Below, piece by piece: positions 6,718-7,005 of a DNA stretch of 7,005 nucleotides. Location: positions 1-7,005 of the forward strand of contig DAOUXE010000054.1 of assembly GCA_030666765.1 (NCBI GenBank), read 5' to 3'. Source of the DNA: Methanosarcinales archaeon. Lineage in GTDB: Archaea > Halobacteriota > Methanosarcinia > Methanosarcinales > Methanogasteraceae. A model generated the notes under the pieces. It was not told the DNA's origin, did not search any database, and worked only from the letters and a program-made list of their open reading frames with translations. Position 1 is the first letter of the stretch. Each line of letters begins with the position of its first letter. Position numbers and translations under genes: made by a program.

Positions 6718-7005
6718 GTGGACAGAGCCACAAAGCAAATGTATTTACACAAGCACAATCTCAAAAAGGGCACAATCGAAAATTCCAGTGAAATCACTAT
6801 ATCTCAAGTTTTACGGTAACTACTCAGGTACCTAAAACCACTAGCGGAGGACTTCACTACGCATGGACTACTCGGGACGTGGGAGATACTGTAATCAAAC
6901 CGAAAATTTAACCGCAGTGTACGCAGAGGGACGCGGAGGGGAAATAAACGGTTACATTCTCTGCGTTCCTCTGCGCCCTCAGCGGTTATTTTTCTTGCCA
7001 GAAAG
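6718..7005. other. Intergenic region after the macroglobulin gene
   Basis: No convincing gene is seen in these 288 bases. They contain a weak TATA-like CTATATC (6797-6803) just after the near-palindrome GTGAAATCAC (6788-6797), a 10-base direct repeat ACTACTC(A/G)GG at 6819-6828 and 6867-6876, and the inverted repeat at 6909-6988. No clear stand-alone terminator follows the TGA of the macroglobulin gene; T-runs are short until 6986-6996. Confidence 0.6.
6909..6988. repeat. Imperfect inverted repeat, probable dispersed intergenic element
   Basis: Arms 6909-6938 and 6959-6988 pair at 24 of 30 positions around a 20-base loop. The outer ends are TAACCGC and GCGGTTA, and the inner part pairs CGCAGAGG with CCTCTGCG. 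Each arm is itself a tandem of about 10 bases: ACGCAGAGGG then ACGCGGAGGG on the left (9 of 10 identical), CTCTGCGTTC then CTCTGCGCCC on the right (8 of 10). The right arm runs into TTATTTTTCTT. From memory, similar AACCGCAGAGG..ACGCAGAGG palindromes are scattered in intergenic DNA of many bacteria and some methanogenic archaea. Mobility and function are unknown; it could also end transcription. Confidence 0.75.

Noticed and set aside
6909..6988. CRISPR array reading of the 10-base tandem units
   Set aside because: Units are too short, directly abutting without spacers, and arranged as an inverted repeat.
6863..7005. A plus-strand ATG with upstream GGAGG (6846-6850) opening a frame of 47 codons that runs off the window
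   Set aside because: The spacing of 12 bases is long, most of the frame reads through the inverted repeat (giving translations such as LTAVYAEGRGG), and it shows no known domain. Sequence beyond 7005 could overturn this.

Overview
The window reads as a piece of an archaeal chromosome, most likely euryarchaeal. The minus strand carries the conserved archaeal proteasome-exosome gene order: 20S proteasome alpha subunit, SBDS/Sdo1 ribosome-maturation factor, exosome cap protein Rrp4, and then an ATG at the very edge of the window that is almost certainly the start of rrp41. Gene starts have Shine-Dalgarno sequences of the GGAGGTGAT type, and TATA-box/BRE-like elements sit about 50-60 bases upstream of the start codons, as expected for archaea. 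I cannot fix the genus. A methanogen- or ANME-like euryarchaeote is my guess, made with low confidence.

Layout. Bases 1-2195 (minus strand) hold a tightly packed housekeeping operon with gaps of 2, 13 and 2 bases, transcribed leftwards. Bases 2196-2439 are a divergent intergenic region with candidate promoters for both directions. Bases 2440-6717 (plus strand) are a single 1425-residue ORF for a secreted, probably lipid-anchored alpha-2-macroglobulin/complement-type thioester protein. Bases 6718-7005 are intergenic and contain a 30-bp-arm imperfect inverted repeat that looks like a dispersed repeat element.

The exciting part is the macroglobulin. Its sequence resembles animal A2M, CD109 and C3 along its whole length: MG2 motif TDKPIYKPGQ, the FFPETWLW segment after the bait position, thioester GCGEQN at Cys935-Gln938, GGFSSTQDTV, and a C-terminal MG8/receptor-binding-type domain. 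It also carries a histidine (His1050, in CHQEMLGG) that matches in local sequence and in spacing the catalytic histidine of complement C3 (IHQEMIGG). This predicts a covalent trap that can transfer onto hydroxyl groups, tethered to the outside of an archaeal cell. A bait-like low-complexity segment (about residues 661-707) lies where the protease-sensitive bait region of A2M is found.

How the genes relate. The minus-strand genes serve intracellular protein and RNA turnover and 50S maturation. The macroglobulin is divergently transcribed with its own signals and acts outside the cell. I see no evidence that it is functionally tied to the proteasome operon, and no partner gene is visible inside the window.
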